Assembly: GCA_025331565.1 (NCBI GenBank)
Contig: JAFREQ010000043.1
Location: 1,736,001-1,800,000, forward strand
DNA from: Holacanthus passer
Lineage: Eukaryota; Chordata; Actinopteri; Pomacanthidae
DNA: 64,000 nucleotides
Reading direction: 5' to 3'
Made by a program: the position numbers and the translations under genes
The notes under the pieces: model-generated
What the model was told of the DNA's origin: nothing
Database searches by the model: none
The model's input: the letters and a program-made list of their open reading frames with translations, nothing else
Shown here: piece by piece, positions 1 to 13,823 of the stretch
Layout: each line of letters starts with the position of its first letter
Numbering within the stretch: the stretch's first letter is position 1

Positions 1-1694
1 CTGCAGCTAGAGTAGTACACTAGATAATTCAGAGTGCTAACAGATGCGACAAAATTGAGTTTTATCATCCACTTGAGTGCCGTATTACCCTCCTGATGTC
101 GCGCTACTGCCGCCGCCATTGGATAACGCGCCGCTCTGATGTGCTGATGTGTGTGACACACGCCGCCTGGAGGCATCATCTCCATATTGAACAGTAATCA
201 CGACACGGAAAATAATCACGGACACAGATCAGAACTTGCAAACCCACACTCTCCAGATTAGGCTTATCTGTGGTGTAATTGTGTGTTTACAGACGGTGTG
301 TGTGCTTGGCATGTTTCGTGTGTGCATGGCGAGCGGAAGTGAGGCCGTGACGGGGTGTGTGTGTGCAGTTTTTTTATGCGTTTGACAATATGGGAAGATT
401 GGATTTGGATAAACGCGATTGTAATGTGGTATCTCGCTGCGCAGCCAGCAGTGAGCTTGTTATGACCCAGTAATCCAAACATTAATAAAAAGTTAAATCC
501 TGCCAGAGGAAGGCGAAACAAAGCAGGATTGGTGAAATGCTAATACTATCAGCTGCATTGCTCTGCACACGGGCGGGCGCTCCAGATAAAAGGCACTTCA
601 TAACATCCATAATAAAATCACCCTTGTTGTTTTAATGACTCAACATATTGCCTGCCGGACATGAGACAGTGGCTCACGGTTGGGCATTATGATTATATTT
701 GGTTATGTTTATTATATCCAGCCTTTCTCACCGTGGGGAACATGCTGACATAATAACGTGGTGACAAATGCCTCTTCAGTTTGTCTGACAAACTGTCCCA
801 AAAATATTCAATTAATTATGAGGTGAATTTTCAAATTTGTCATTAAAGCTGCTGTAGTAAATATTTGTATTATTAGCAATGGATTACATATCTACTTGTA
901 TGTGGAAGTGGTCTCTTATAGTGATGAACCCACAGAGAGTTATCATCGACAGACAGAGTTAGTGACGAGCCGGTGAGCATTGTGAAGCATTAAGCAGCTA
1001 AACAAAGCCAGTGTCCAGCCAGAGTCCAAATGAAGGCTCTGTGTTTGCTGGATGTGTAAAACAATGATTTGCCTAAAAGTTCATAAGGAGATAATATGTC
1101 AGTCAATATGTCAGGCTTTCATTTTGTGTTGATTTTGGCGGCCCCTGTGGACAAAAGCAGTATGAGCACCACTGCCTCTTTTTTTAAAGATCTTGATCTG
1201 GCTAGTGCGTACATTTGTTTGGAAGCAAGTGAAAGAAAGATGCAACTGTGCCTTCACAGTGTTGTTGTATTGTTGTATGTCGGGCCAACACCTTAGATCC
1301 ACCAACCTGAATGCACAAAGAACAATTCTGCAAGTTCTTCCACAGTCAGTCAAGTAGGTCGGTCTTGGCCTTCCTCACAGAGCTTATGTTGTTGTCACTG
1401 CACTTGTGCTGGACCATGCAGGCTCTCAGTTTGGGCCCAGGCCTGTGATGTATCGAGATAAACATGAAATGACAACTTTGTAGGTTTCACTCATTATCTC
1501 TGTGTCTCACCTCGTTTTTTTATGTTGTCAGCACTGATTGACTCGCAGGTTTTAAAGAAGTGGATGCTTTGCACAGAAAAGCAAGAAAAAGTTTTTTTTA
1601 AGTGACCAGTTAAGAAGTTTTTGTCATTATTATATTACCCATTACAATGAAGTCAATGAGGCTAATATTTTAAATAATCTATACTGTTATTTAT
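1..1694. other. Non-coding, nothing recognised
   Basis: AT-rich unique sequence with short GT-rich patches. No gene, RNA or element seen. Confidence 0.6.
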
Positions 1695-2200
1695 CCTACC
1701 TGCTCTATGTGCTGAATGAGACCCTGGTAGCTTTGCAAAAAATTGTCAAGGGCCCTCGACATATGAGTGACCCCCCCAACCCCAGCCTCGACCTCCCCCT
1801 CAGGTTGCCATGTTGAGAGTGATTTTGTGATTAAATGCATTTAAGCCTGATAATAGATCCTCTTGCTGTTTTGCCACATTGCAGCTCTTTACTGCAGTTT
1901 CCAGAGCCAGCTCCAGGTGGTGGGCCGTGCAGTAGATTCCCAGGACATGATCATTGCTCTCTGCTATTAGGCTGCTGACCACACCCCCCCACTCATCCGT
2001 CATCACTGATACTCCATCAGTCTCACATGCAGCCAGCTTGTCCTGTCACCTGTTGTCTCCACACGCTCCCTTCATCCAGTCAGTTATGGTATTTGTGATG
2101 CTCTCTTCGTCTGCCCTCTCCACTGCTTGTGTTCCAACAAAGCGCACCTCCACCTCGCCTCTCTTACACAGATCTCCTCTTCTGAAAGAAATTAACATCA
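1695..2200 (-). pseudogene. Broken hAT-family transposase relic (ZNF862/KIAA1586-like)
   Basis: Read on the minus strand from about 2200 downward, the frame gives V-E-V-R-F-V-G-T with an acidic stretch, then TDGVSVMT, then IYCTAHHLELALETAVK. This order is typical of the domesticated and mobile hAT proteins related to ZNF862/KIAA1586. Below 1800 another frame continues with THMSRALDNFLQSYQGLIQH, the next conserved block of the same family. A TGA lies in frame just before the DKLAAC segment (about 2045) and the frame changes near 1770-1800, so it is dead. Only the middle of the protein remains; no N-terminal zinc finger, C-terminal dimerisation region or terminal inverted repeat was found. The host element and its age are unknown. 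Confidence 0.78.
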
Positions 2201-2559
2201 GATATCAACGTGGAGTCATCTGATTTTCACACTAGCTGATGCCCACACTTTGGCAAAATCATGATAAGCAAGGCTACTGCATGCACAGGATTTTAGTACA
2301 CTGTGTCCACGATGCGTTACCAAGTGCAAGGTGATGTTACAGTGTTAATGTAAACAGACTAACTTAGGTTAAGGTAACCTCTAAATACAGTAAAAGCAAT
2401 ACTTACTAGTAAAGCCATTCATAATCACTGCAGCCTTCCTTTCTTGCCGATGGCGTGGGAACTTCTGAAGAGAGCGTTCAACTTCAGGCCCATAGTGTAT
2501 ATACTGGTCATATATTTTATATTTCATACTTCATGTCCATATTTGCAACTGTAAATAAG

Positions 2560-2700
2560 TGATGTAAATTTGTTAATAACTTCTTTTTTTTAGCCTGTTT
2601 ATTTGTTCTTTTTACTATTTAACTGCTTCTATCCCCTTTGCTGCTGTGATATGTGAATTTCCCCACTGTGGGACGACTAAAGGTTTATCTTATCTTCTCT
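2560..2700 (+). mobile_element. Retroposon 3' tail, copy 1
   Basis: The stretch ends in TTTCCCCACTGTGGGACGA, then a degenerate AATAAAGG, then TTATCTTATCTT. This is the form of many teleost LINE/SINE 3' ends with a short tandem tail. About 140 bases match the reverse complement of 27842-27985, so two copies of one family are present here. No coding part remains. Confidence 0.7.
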
Positions 2701-2749
2701 TGCTGGACTGTCTTCAAGCTTGGTGTCTTCATGGTCCTTGTTAACTTTC

Positions 2750-3990
2750 AATTTAAAAATTGTTGGTAGCCACAAAGAAGCTGTGGTTTGTCTGGCTGTT
2801 GGCCGAAGCGTGTTGCACTATTGAAAACCACCTAACACCCCACTCTTCTCCATCTCTCATCAAATTGGTGATCAGTGGCCCATACCTCTCTCTGACGGGT
2901 CGGGATGCCAGAAGAGACATAGCTAATACCCCCTTTGTTTAGTTTGCCAATCACCGTGGCTGGTAGGTTGATCAAATTCACCCACCACTTCACAAGTTCA
3001 CCTGCATTTGGTCGGTGGCAGGTGCTAATTTCCAACGCTGTCAGGAGAACACGAATAACAACTGCTGTTCATTCCAGGCAAAAACATGACAAGAAAGAAA
3101 ATGAGTCCAGGTGGCAGTTTGTCCAATGCTCGGCTTGCTATGCCAAGCTTCCTAAGCATGAGGAACTATTGGCTAGTGGAGGCAAACATCTGTCCAGACC
3201 TTGTTTGTAGAGGCTGTTTGCAGAAGGTGGATCAGATCACACCTCCGCCGTTAACAGATTGCATCTGCAGAGGAGGAATTAGGGATGCTTGTCAGGTTAA
3301 TGATGCCCCGCACGACCCTGTGGATCTGCAGCTTTATGTGGCGAAGCAGCTGTCTGAAGTCATTTCAGCATGTTTGGTCAAATCTGATGTCGCCAGAGTA
3401 CAAACCACCGTTGGCATCGTTTGGTCCCGGTCATTTCTTGTTCTTAATAGCTGTAATTCTAAGGGGAGTTTAGGTCAGGCCTCATGTCATATTATGCACT
3501 TTATATAACCAGAGTTTTATCCCTTTCAAACCTCTCCTCAGATCACAAACAGCATCCTTGCTGCGGAGGGAAGGTATGGAAAAGGGTGGGAAAAAAGCGA
3601 GTGAAGGAAGGAGGCAGGGATGATGCAACAAGACGAGGAGGAAGGGTCACTTCGGCATCCAGACTTCTCTTGAACGGTCTTGGCCCGGCTGACAGGATAG
3701 CTTGTCTCTCCGCGTCCTCCCTCAGTCCGCAGCCACTCACGCTGTCACAAGAGCCACCTTTGCAAGCAACCTGCAGTGAAATGACAAGACAGTTTTTGGG
3801 GGCTGGAGTGTTTTCATGCTGCACTTTACAAAGATCATTTGTCAGACGCTCTCTGGTGTTGTGGCTTGAATCTCTGAAGGCTGCAATCTTTTACTCGCCT
3901 GTCCAGCCGCTTGTGCTTAGGCCTGCTAATGCTTCTTACGCAGTTTGGTTATTTATTGCCACTGTAGCCAACTCTGTCAGCAGCTATTAG
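2750..3990 (+). other. Region with several medium open frames, nothing recognised
   Basis: Overlapping frames of 60-168 aa occur on + (2760-2942, 2935-3210, 3086-3508, 3484-3990) and one on - (2832-3035). None shows a known domain. The density is a little above background, so an old transposon body next to the retroposon tail is possible, but this is not shown. Confidence 0.2.
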
Positions 3991-5208
3991 CCTCTCAGAA
4001 ATCACAGGGAATCAATATTTTACTCCTATATGCAAATAAACAATAAGCTGGAGAATTATGTTTTTGATCCACTCTTATTGGAAGCAAATGCTGCGAGTAC
4101 GATTTTTCAGCTTAGAAAAGCGAGTACCAATTGATAATGACATGGAGTTCTTCCTTGAAGCTTTTGAGAGAAAATCCAGCAATTTAGTGACCAGTTAGAC
4201 CACAAGGGACTGTCCTCACAGCTGGTTGCACCCCAGACAGTCGAGTCCTGAACAAGAGTGTGGGCATCAAGCAAGGGCCTGTGCAAAAAGAGCGCAGGTA
4301 GACAAAAAGTAGAAATCAGTAGGTTATGAAAGATAAATACAAGTGTAGCAGGAAGGGAGAGTTGATGTAGATGGCAGGTTTTGATGACAGGCAATAAGTC
4401 TACTCAGTGCACCGTTGGTGTCTTGCCTACGGCACCGATAAAAAACCGCCCTGCTTGTTGCTGCCAGAATTGCAAACTGTTTCATTTCCTGCGATGACAG
4501 TTTTTCCCTGGAACACCCACCTGAGAAAAGGGTAGATGCCGTCTTGTAAGAGTCTGTCAGTGGGGCTGACGGTGTTAGGAAGATTTCTAATACCTGTAGT
4601 TATTGAGTCTTGGATTCAGTTGTGTGTGCATGTGTGTGTGTGTAAAAGTGCCTGGATCCATATTCATCAGCCACTGTCTCATCCAGACACAGTGATGGTG
4701 CCTCATGAATTAAACATCGCTGAACAGGGGCTTGTTCGAGACAGTTAAACGTTAGCTGGTGTGTTAGTTCAGATAATACACGTCTGCCACTCGCGCTAAT
4801 TGATATTTGGACATCAACGACATCAATCAATGAATTATCTAGATAAAAAATTGCAGATGCAAAGAGGGTGAGGCTGCACTGTTTATGTTAACTGGCTCAA
4901 CTTTACTTACACGTGTCAATCATGACTCAGCTACAGAAGAACAGCTCACTAGTTTCTATTAGTGTCTGCGCCGACAGGTTATAATGTCAGTGGTGCTGCT
5001 CTTTTAAAAACCACATTGTCAAATCATGCTGGGATAACAAGGTTCATCAGGTTTTAGCTCGAACAGGTGGAGTCCATTCCAGCTCGAGTGCGTGCTGTCA
5101 TTGAAGCAAACTGGGGACAAACCAGTCAAAGATTCAGCTCGCTCAAATTGTTAAGCTGATATCACAAAAAAGTATAACATAAAAAAAAAAATATATAGAT
5201 AATAATAT

Positions 5209-5210
<2 letters not shown>

Positions 5211-5257
<47 letters not shown>
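5211..5257 (+). repeat. (AT)17 followed by (AC)6 microsatellite
   Basis: An uninterrupted AT run to 5244 passes directly into ACACAC. Compound, probably length-variable. Confidence 0.95.
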
Positions 5258-5901
5258 TATGAATGCACAAATGAAAGTATACATAATATACACATCTGTA
5301 AATGTGTGTGTGTGTCTACATTTAAAATTCATTGGATATGTTGTCAAGCCCATTGCTCTTTCAAAACAAGTGGAAAAATTTAGGTCTGGTTAAAGAAAAC
5401 AAGATGATATTAATGTAACCTACAGAGATGAATAGATTCTGTTACAAGTTATGAGTATTTTGGGATACACAGTTTTCTTTTTCAATTCTGCATACCAGCA
5501 CTTTGATCACAAACAAAACGGGGACTTGAAAACCCAGCACTCAGCTGGTAATGGGTTAATTACCCGGCCTGTTGTATTGATTCTCGCTTCCCTGTAGCTA
5601 CTTGTTGGTGCCGACACTTGCAGTCATCCACTTCTGCTCTAATATGTGCGAGTGTTTGGGCAAGTCCCCAATTTATTCACTCACACATTTGTGGGGACAA
5701 CACGTTTCAGTCAGTTATTTTAATCGATTCAAGATATTTGCATTAAAAAGATCTGAAACTCCTATTTTTAGATTTTAGAGTGAACCCTGCCTCTGGTAGA
5801 AAATCTCAACCCTGCTGGGGGGGATAATGTGACTATATGTGTGAGAGTCTGTCAGACAGTCTGTGCATTATGTGTAAGTGTCTGCGTGTTTGTGAGCATA
5901 C

Positions 5902-5929
5902 GTGTGTGTGTGTGTGTGTGTGTGTGTGT
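5902..5929 (+). repeat. (GT)14 microsatellite
   Basis: A pure run. Confidence 0.95.
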
Positions 5930-6793
5930 TGGGTGAGGGCTCATAGCATTTGCAGCTGTTAGACTAAAGAATTCAGGGCTGGTTGGAGGACAGAGGGATG
6001 GATGTGGGGGTGAATTAGTATCCATTACTGTGAGAAGCCAGGCAGTTTCACCACAACACCGCACATATGATACGAGTGTGTGTGTGTGTATTTATGTGTT
6101 CAAGGTTATGTTACACCTTACATGTAGACACTTTGGCATGTGTGCATGTATGCATATTTGTCTCAGCGTCAGGTCTCCGCACCTGTGCTGTTCAACACAC
6201 GAGCAACAGAGCTGCAGGAACGATGAGACAAAATACACACAGACAGGTTTCATATTCACCTCAACACACCCACAACACGGCTCCTCATTTTTCTTCCTCG
6301 CTCTCGCATTGTCCCCCAGCCTCGAAATGATTATTGCATGTAAGTTTCACACAGCGGCCGGTTATTTGCTTTAGAGACATTACCGTCTCTGTGCCTGCCA
6401 ACATGTTTGCGTGTGTGTGTTTGCACAGTATGAAAACAGGAACATATGATACACAGAGGCTGACAGGAGTTGATAGGTAGCTCCTTAAATAGTATGCACA
6501 CACATATTAAATGACAATTTGCGTGTGTTTAGTGTTCATTTTTTTTCCTTTTTTTTTTTTTCCCTTTTAGTGCGACCACATGTAAATAAATGGAGTGATG
6601 GTAATCTCTGTAAACTGGCCTCACGCTTTTATTTATGTTGCTATTTTCCCAGGTCGAACACAATAGCATGAAATGTAATAGGCTGCACGGTCACATGCTG
6701 CTGGCTCTATATGGAGGGATATGGATGACCCATATTGCAAGGGATTGGTGCATGATGGCAGGAGTGAGCAGGCATCCTCTCTGTCGCTTTCAT

Positions 6794-6824
6794 ACACACA
6801 CACGCACACACACACACACACACA
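6794..6824 (+). repeat. (CA)n microsatellite, one CG interruption
   Basis: CA run with a single CACGCACA break. Confidence 0.9.
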
Positions 6825-9358
6825 TCATCTTCCCTCTCCTGTACGTGCCGTCATTTCAGACCAAAGAGAATGTTCTGTTCCTCGCTTCTGTTGTTTTCTC
6901 TTTCCTTCCACCACCACTCCATCTTTTTCCCTCCCCCCCTGAAAAAGTCCCTCCATCTTTTCTTCCTCACATCTATCGCTCATCTCAGTTCATTCGAGCT
7001 CTTAAGTACAAATCAGCATCGTCATGCGTATTCATCATTGTTGATTCTAACATAAATTATGATAATCAACACAAATAAGAAATCATAATTCATTTCAATA
7101 TGAATGTGTGCTCTCTTTGCTCCCATCAGGTGCTATCTGTTATGTGTGTGCGTGTGTTTGGTGTGTGTGTTCTCCATTCGAGTGTGTGTTTTTTTTAAGC
7201 ATCACCTGTGCCCTCTCTCCTTCTCTCTATCTCGAACTGCACAACACTGATAATATGCATGCCATGGAACGAATGAAACATTTTCCACAACCCTCGGCAT
7301 TTAAATTGAATCAGGGAAGCGATAAATTGTCCGTTACGTTCAATGTTTTTGACCAATAAATCGCAAATGGCAGGAGTTACGGCAAAAGAATAGGTTCAGA
7401 TTTTTTTTCATTTTTCATTTTGCTCTATATTAGTTTTGGCTGAACTTTAAAATGTGTTTTTTTCCCCTCCCCCTCAGAGCGAGGACTATGGATTTTGCCC
7501 CTAATCTGTTGCACTGTAAAATATTATAGTCAGATAGACTTAAACAAAATCCGCAAGGTTTCATTCATGCTTGATTTACTTCTTGAGGGGATTTCTTGGG
7601 CAATGTGTGCCCAGCAGAGTACGGGAGCTCGAAAGAAGGAGAGAAAAATGACATAAACTGAACCCAGAAGTGAAGAAACAGATGCTCTTTTTAAATTTGT
7701 ACCGTTTCCACTTAACGCATGAACTCCCTGTAAAGCTCTAGTAAAGGATAGAGAGTCTTAAGTCACTGGTACGACTGTCTCTTACTTGCACACAGACACA
7801 TTCTCACTCTCTTCCTCTATTGTTTCCATCTGCATCCTTCTGACTCTGTCACCATGAGAGGTTACACCCAGAGCTCCTCTGTTCCCCGGCTGATACTTTG
7901 TCACATCAGACGAGGCCTTGATGTATTTTATGCATTAAAAAAAAAAACCCCTCTGCTTTCAATTGGCACTATTGTCCACAGTGAAAGATGGGAGTGGAGG
8001 AGTGGTCTGATAATACAGATGGAATCCACGGTCGTGCAAAAGAGAGAGAGAAGTGCTGCAAATAGAAAATAAGAGGACATAGGAAGAGTGTTTTTTTAAA
8101 GTTAGATATATAGAGGAAGAGATTGACAGCGTGAGAAAGAGGCACAAATTCACAAATCCCCGCTGCGACAGCCCCTTGGAAAAGGGATTTTTGCCAGAGA
8201 ATTGAGTCTCAGAACTCCCAAACCTGAACAAAATGAGAGCAGAAAGCAGATTATTGAGCTGAAGTGACAGATGCTTTTTCCTTTTATTCCCCCCCTGAGA
8301 ATTGGACCAGAGTGTTGTAATTTAAGAAACTGTGTATTACTGAGGGAATACATTAAATGCATGTGTGCCAGATGTTTTTTTATGGATTGTTCAGTTTGAA
8401 GTTGAAAGATTTTCATCGTCAAACATTAACATGTACATTTTGCTTTGCCTTGTATTGAGGAATAAGACAAAATGTTCTTTCTTGTTTGGTGTGTGAATCC
8501 TCCTGAGAGCTCAGTTTATGTGATGTGGAAATAAATGTGAACATTAATATTTGAAAACCCAAATCACTTTACATTCCATCTGTTTGAATTAATAACCTTC
8601 TGTATCATCGCACTCCTGCCAGGTTGACCGTGTCGTGTCTTTAAATGTAATTGTCACCAGTTTATGGTGTGAACGCACTTGGGGGAGCAGAGTTAAATAA
8701 CGTGACGTGCAAATGCAAATTGGCTTGGCTACACACTTTTGGCCATAATGTTCTCTGCACCAGCTGGTCATTTCTGAGCCTTGGCAAGGTTGCTGAGAAG
8801 CGTCTACGGACTTGTGCTGACATGTGGTGTGAAGCTGCGCGATTTGATTCCTCCAGTCAGAGACCCGCGTCGTCGGCGCCGTCAGTGATCGGCAGTACAG
8901 TCAATCAGATCAGGGTTGAAGTGGTGATGAGTAGAAACATAAGTCCCATTTTTAAGGGAAGAGGACATGACATCAGAATTTTAAATAATTATGTTACCTA
9001 TTGTCTTTTTTGATATGTTTTGCAAGTTTAGTCATTATCAGTTCAATTCTTCACATCATCTTATGTCATCCACTAAACCATGTGTCTCCTACTTTTTGTA
9101 TTTCCTGCAGTTTTCAACCTTCTGACTGCAGCACTCATATCAAAGTATATATTACGTGATATGGGACAAATGAATAAATGAATGCTGTTTCTGACTTAGT
9201 GCCGCCCTGCTGTGCAAAGACTGTCTCCAGGATTACAGCTGATCACTATAAACAATAGTATTTATGTGAAAACTAGGAATGTGGGCCATCAGGAGAGCCG
9301 GCCGAATGTTTTTCTGATGCATTTTAACAGTTTGAAATTTACTGCTGACTAATGACGC

Positions 9359-9366
9359 TTACGTAA
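9359..9366. promoter_or_regulatory. Palindromic TTACGTAA (PAR-bZIP/NFIL3-type) site
   Basis: An exact 8-bp palindrome of the type bound by C/EBP-related and PAR bZIP factors, far upstream of the gene. Low weight. Confidence 0.15.
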
Positions 9367-10468
9367 TGGAGGGCAGGGTTATGTAATCGCTGTCACAGAC
9401 AGCAGGAAGAACAAAGAACAGATTTCCTGGTCTCCTGTGTTTGGTCCTAATCTGGTTCCCGACAGTTAAATAGGGAAGAGTAATGTCATAAAGCTGCTGT
9501 GTATATGACTCATGACAGGTCAACAGCCAGCATGCACGGCCACTTAGAAATATTGAAATCATGCAGAATTGTCGTAGGCGTCTTAATAATGGGATCATTG
9601 GTCGCATCCTGACCTTCATCTGGATGAACGTCGTGTGAGTCCATGTTAAATCTGTGCTAAATGCAGTCCTAGAGATACAATGCGTAGGAGAGGCTACAAG
9701 GTCGATCACTAAAATTTTCCCACCATCTCCATTTGTGTTTACTGTCAGCAATACATCAGAATACAGGCAGGTTCATGCCCACACTTGCAGGATTTGGAGA
9801 ACTTTGTTTGTCTCCTTCATGTGGTCGTGCACCAGTGAGGTTTAATGAACTGCAAAGGCAAAGAGGCCCATCCTCCAAACTGAGAACGGATCACTTCATC
9901 AATAATCTATACCCAGACCTGACCTCTTCATGTACAACTCACAAAAGAAAACACAGACCGACACCTGCTGTATTTGAGAGTTTGACAGCCTGAGTAGTTA
10001 TGTTTGAAACAGCTGTCACATTTCATTTCAGTGTTTGAGAGCTGAGAATGTGAGTAAAAGTTTTTAATGACATCTCAGCATCTGATGACAGTGTCATTAT
10101 GGACTGCAATGATCTGACACTAGCCTGGTCCTGTCTGTCACCAATTAATGTGTTGTATCCCATTTCTTTATCCATACGCAAAACAAAATATAAGAACTGC
10201 ACATTGGATTAAGATACTTTTTATCCCAGCTTTAACCAGGTTGAATATCACCATCCCTTTAATCATAGTTATTGAGCCACTGGTATCAATCAATGACCCC
10301 ATTGACCTTTCAGATATATGCACAATATTATAATTTTTTCAAACTACTGGGCGGTCAAAACTTTATTTATTGGCCCTTTAAGAATGAAAGCATTCCCGGT
10401 GAGTGCTAGCATTGGCTGGTTCTTTAGACCTGATTAATGGAAACTCATGTGCGTTATCATGCACACTC

Positions 10469-10490
10469 ACACACACACACACACACACAC
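10469..10490 (+). repeat. (CA)11 microsatellite
   Basis: A pure run; further short CA runs follow to 10735. Confidence 0.9.
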
Positions 10491-11834
10491 GGATCCATTA
10501 AAGAGATTTAAGTAATCTAGATAGTGATGTGTCGACCTAAGGTAAACGGTTTCTGAGAGATTTTACTGTCCCACTGTGCCGAGAACTGTTTTACACACAC
10601 ACAATAAACCTCTCGCTTTAATTACCCCGAGCCTCACACACACATTTGCAATCACGCACACACAAAGTTTACTTCCCTTCCTTTTGTGCGCTTAACTGTA
10701 TGTAACCTGTTTACACACCAACACACACCATTAGTTACACTTCATTTATTATTGACAGCTGAGTGACCACATCTTTCCAGCTCTACTGTAACCAGAGGCC
10801 CGAGGGTTCAATGACAGGCCGCCTAGAAACCCTAATGACATCACCCACCTCTGTTTCTTCTGTGTGTGTGTGTGTTTGTATTCATGCCTGTAGCTGTCTT
10901 TGCTTTTGTGTGAGCGCGTGAGAGAGAGGGAGGGAGGAAGCGTGAGCCAATAAATGAGTGATTGATTTTATTTGACACTGTGTAAGAAACATAAATAAAA
11001 AGGCTGCAGGCGGAGAGGCCTGTCAGTGAGAGCAGGGATAGCTGTCAGGACTCTGGTGACTTCACCGTCACTCCTGAAATCCCTTAAATCCCTTAACTCA
11101 CAATGCACAACTTTTGAGCCTTAATTTACTGCAGAGTCTCCCGGTGGTGTCACGGTGCTAATTCGGTGAATAGTCAGTGATGGATGTGCTCACTTAGTAA
11201 CAAACCTGCACCGCCGCTTGTTTTTTAATATCCGACCCAGGTTTCTGTGGTAGTAACAGCACAGGGAACGGTTAGCTCAGATGTGGAGTGTTGAGCTTAT
11301 TGCGTTTGTGTCACGAATCTTGAAGTAACCATGATGTAGTGGATAGTCGGCGTGATATAGTGGACGTCAGATGGCAGATTTATCAAAGCAAAATCACGTG
11401 TACAGTAAAGTATAAGATCATTGATTAAACACACGGGGCCTCAACAGTGACACCAAGTTGAAGATGTGTGCCACGTAAACGCAACATCCCCAGTTTAAAT
11501 CCAGCTTCTGGTCTATCTCTGACTCCATACTGACACAAGCAAAAATCTGGACGTAGTGGATTTAAAGTATAAAGTAGCATAGAATCAAATACTCAAAATT
11601 AAAGTACCTAACATTACACTTGAGTACATCAGGTTAGAAGGTGATGCCATAACTAGAATGACCAGACCAGATGCCCCTGTATTAAGACAGTGATGATTGC
11701 TGAATATGGACTGACAAACCATGAATTGTATGATATTGATCAGATGTACTAGTTGCAACATGTAATCAACACAGACTATCAATGGTTTATTTCTACATGT
11801 GTGGACACAGTGTGTTTGAGTGGGATCCACAGTC

Positions 11835-12040
11835 AGCACGCATCACCTCTCTGCATTCTGCTCAGCCGAGCTCATCACATCGCAGTGTCACGGCAGCGGG
11901 GACGTTTGAATGGCAGAGATTTGTTCTCCATCGTGGCCCCGTGCGGTGTCGCGTTGCCTCCGACCTGTCTCCTCCGCCGCGACAGGACGTCCACTCGCGC
12001 ACTGTAAATGCATTTTGAACGTAGAATCACACTCGGATGA
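11835..12040. promoter_or_regulatory. Isolated CpG-rich patch
   Basis: About 20 CpG dinucleotides fall in roughly 205 bases, in otherwise CpG-poor, AT-rich sequence (CCTCCGCCGCGACAGGACGT is the densest part). It may be a small CpG island, a distal promoter or a conserved element. No splice donor or long reading frame of known type is attached. Confidence 0.35.
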
Positions 12041-13763
12041 TAAAAGTGAAAGCAGGGGATTTACCTGTGTTTGTGTGTTCGTGGTTTGCGTTTACACATG
12101 ATTGTGCATTTAATGGAGTGAATGAATTGTGTGTGTGTGCAGGTGTGTGTGTGTGTGTGATTGAAGGCACATTGTGTCAGAGCGGACTGAAGGCTACTCC
12201 AGGCTGAGAAAGAAACACTTTGCTGATACTAAAGCTGCTGTTCATACTGTCACTGCTTGTCTGGCGGCAGCCTGGAGCTTGACTCACCTTCTCACTCACA
12301 TTTATGAAGCATCTTTAGAGGCTTTCTGTAGTATCACTTGTTGCTTTGCTGCATTTTAATTGGCCTGTTTAGTTTATTGAGTTGAGGCTATAAGGGCTCG
12401 CTGCAGGAAAGATTCAGATCCCAGCAGCAGTGTCTCGAGCCTGGATGTGGGCTTCCTCCGACCTCAGCTGGCAGTACACAGTCGATGTTTGAGGAAGGCA
12501 CGCGATCATTTCACTACGCCAGTGAGTTCTACTGGTTGATCTGCATGCCCGTCCAGTGGTGGAGCAGGGTGGGATAGAGAGCCTGAGGGTGAATATCGCG
12601 TCCTGTTGAGTGGCTGCACACCAGAATCTCATCAGGGCTGTAAGTGTAGAGGACACTGCTCACGCCTTGGTATGTTTTTGTCACCGGAGTATATAAAAGA
12701 GAGAAATTAATGTTCTTTAATGTTTTCTTGAATTCTATATATTGCTTTGGCAATCTAAAATATGGCATTCTCAACTGAAGGAAGTTGACATTTTGGGAAA
12801 TATGCTCACTTGCTTTCTTATCAGGAGTAAGATGAGAAGATAACATTCTCATGTATGTACAGTAAATATAAAGAGCCAGCCAGGAAAAGTCAGCACCCCT
12901 AACCAAGAAATGACCATGACACCTGTAAACAACAAACAAGATATGAAATTAATTAGTGAGCTTTGGTGCTGGTGGAGGATAGTTTCATTTTTTACAATAC
13001 AGACATGAGAGTTGTAGAAATCTTCTCATCTGAAGCAACTAAATGCATTTCTCAAAATGTCAGTGAAGTAAAGGAATAGTTCACAATCTTAAGCCTGAAC
13101 TTCATCTCGCCCAGTCTCCTGACCTCTGCAGTCCATGATATCTCCCAGCTTTTCATTACACAAAGTTCATTTTTAAGAGCCTGTCTGCTTCATACCTCTT
13201 TGTTAATACCAAGTGAGGAGCTTAATATTTCTACAAGTATACTGTATATGCACACAAACACATATAGCTGTGATGGCACAGTACTGTTCGCAATTATAAA
13301 ACAATTATTCATTTAGCAAAGGCCCCGAGGCTTGCAATTAGCCAAACAATACCAGCAGGAGACAAATTATGTTCATATGAAACTGTTTCGCAGGAGCAAA
13401 ATATTCTTGGGGGGAACGTAAACCACCATCCAGATTACATTCTGAACACAAGACAATGAGGTGTGAGGCTGGACGACGTACATTTGAGCAAACCATCATG
13501 ATTGGTCAGAGTCTAGTTTGGATTTGTGTTTTTCCAGCGCCGCGATCTCTCTCTATTGGAGAAATACAATCCGGAAAGGTGCTCTGAATCACAATCCCCT
13601 TATTTGAGAGAGAGCATTTATGCATTTATGTTGGAGGAAATTGTGCTCACAGTTTGGTGCCAGACAGGAAGAACATGAGTGATAAATTCAAATCGCGAGC
13701 GACGTATGAAAACACAGTTTCTAGCTCTTTTAATGGCACCACCCATCCACCCACCCATCCGCA

Positions 13764-13766
<3 letters not shown>
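12041..13766. other. Non-coding, nothing recognised
   Basis: Unique, AT-rich. The 136-aa minus frame (12529-12939) shows no domain. Confidence 0.55.

Positions 13767-13809
<43 letters not shown>
13767..13809 (+). repeat. (CA)21 microsatellite, left flank of the fold-back-like element
   Basis: A pure run ending just before the element at 13824. Confidence 0.95.
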
Positions 13810-13811
<2 letters not shown>

Positions 13812-13823
13812 CTTTACTTATGT

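Larger units (their letters stand above)
3991..11834. other. Non-coding stretch with microsatellites only
   Basis: Apart from the listed repeats and one bZIP-type palindrome I see nothing. Open frames up to 147 aa run through CA/GT or pyrimidine-rich sequence or look random. Confidence 0.55.

Noticed and set aside
5162..5353. Small frame MGLTTYPMNF... at the AT repeat
   Set aside because: Most of it is Tyr-Ile dipeptides read from the AT microsatellite.
9359..9751. 130-aa minus-strand frame
   Set aside because: No domain, no splice context, plausible by chance.
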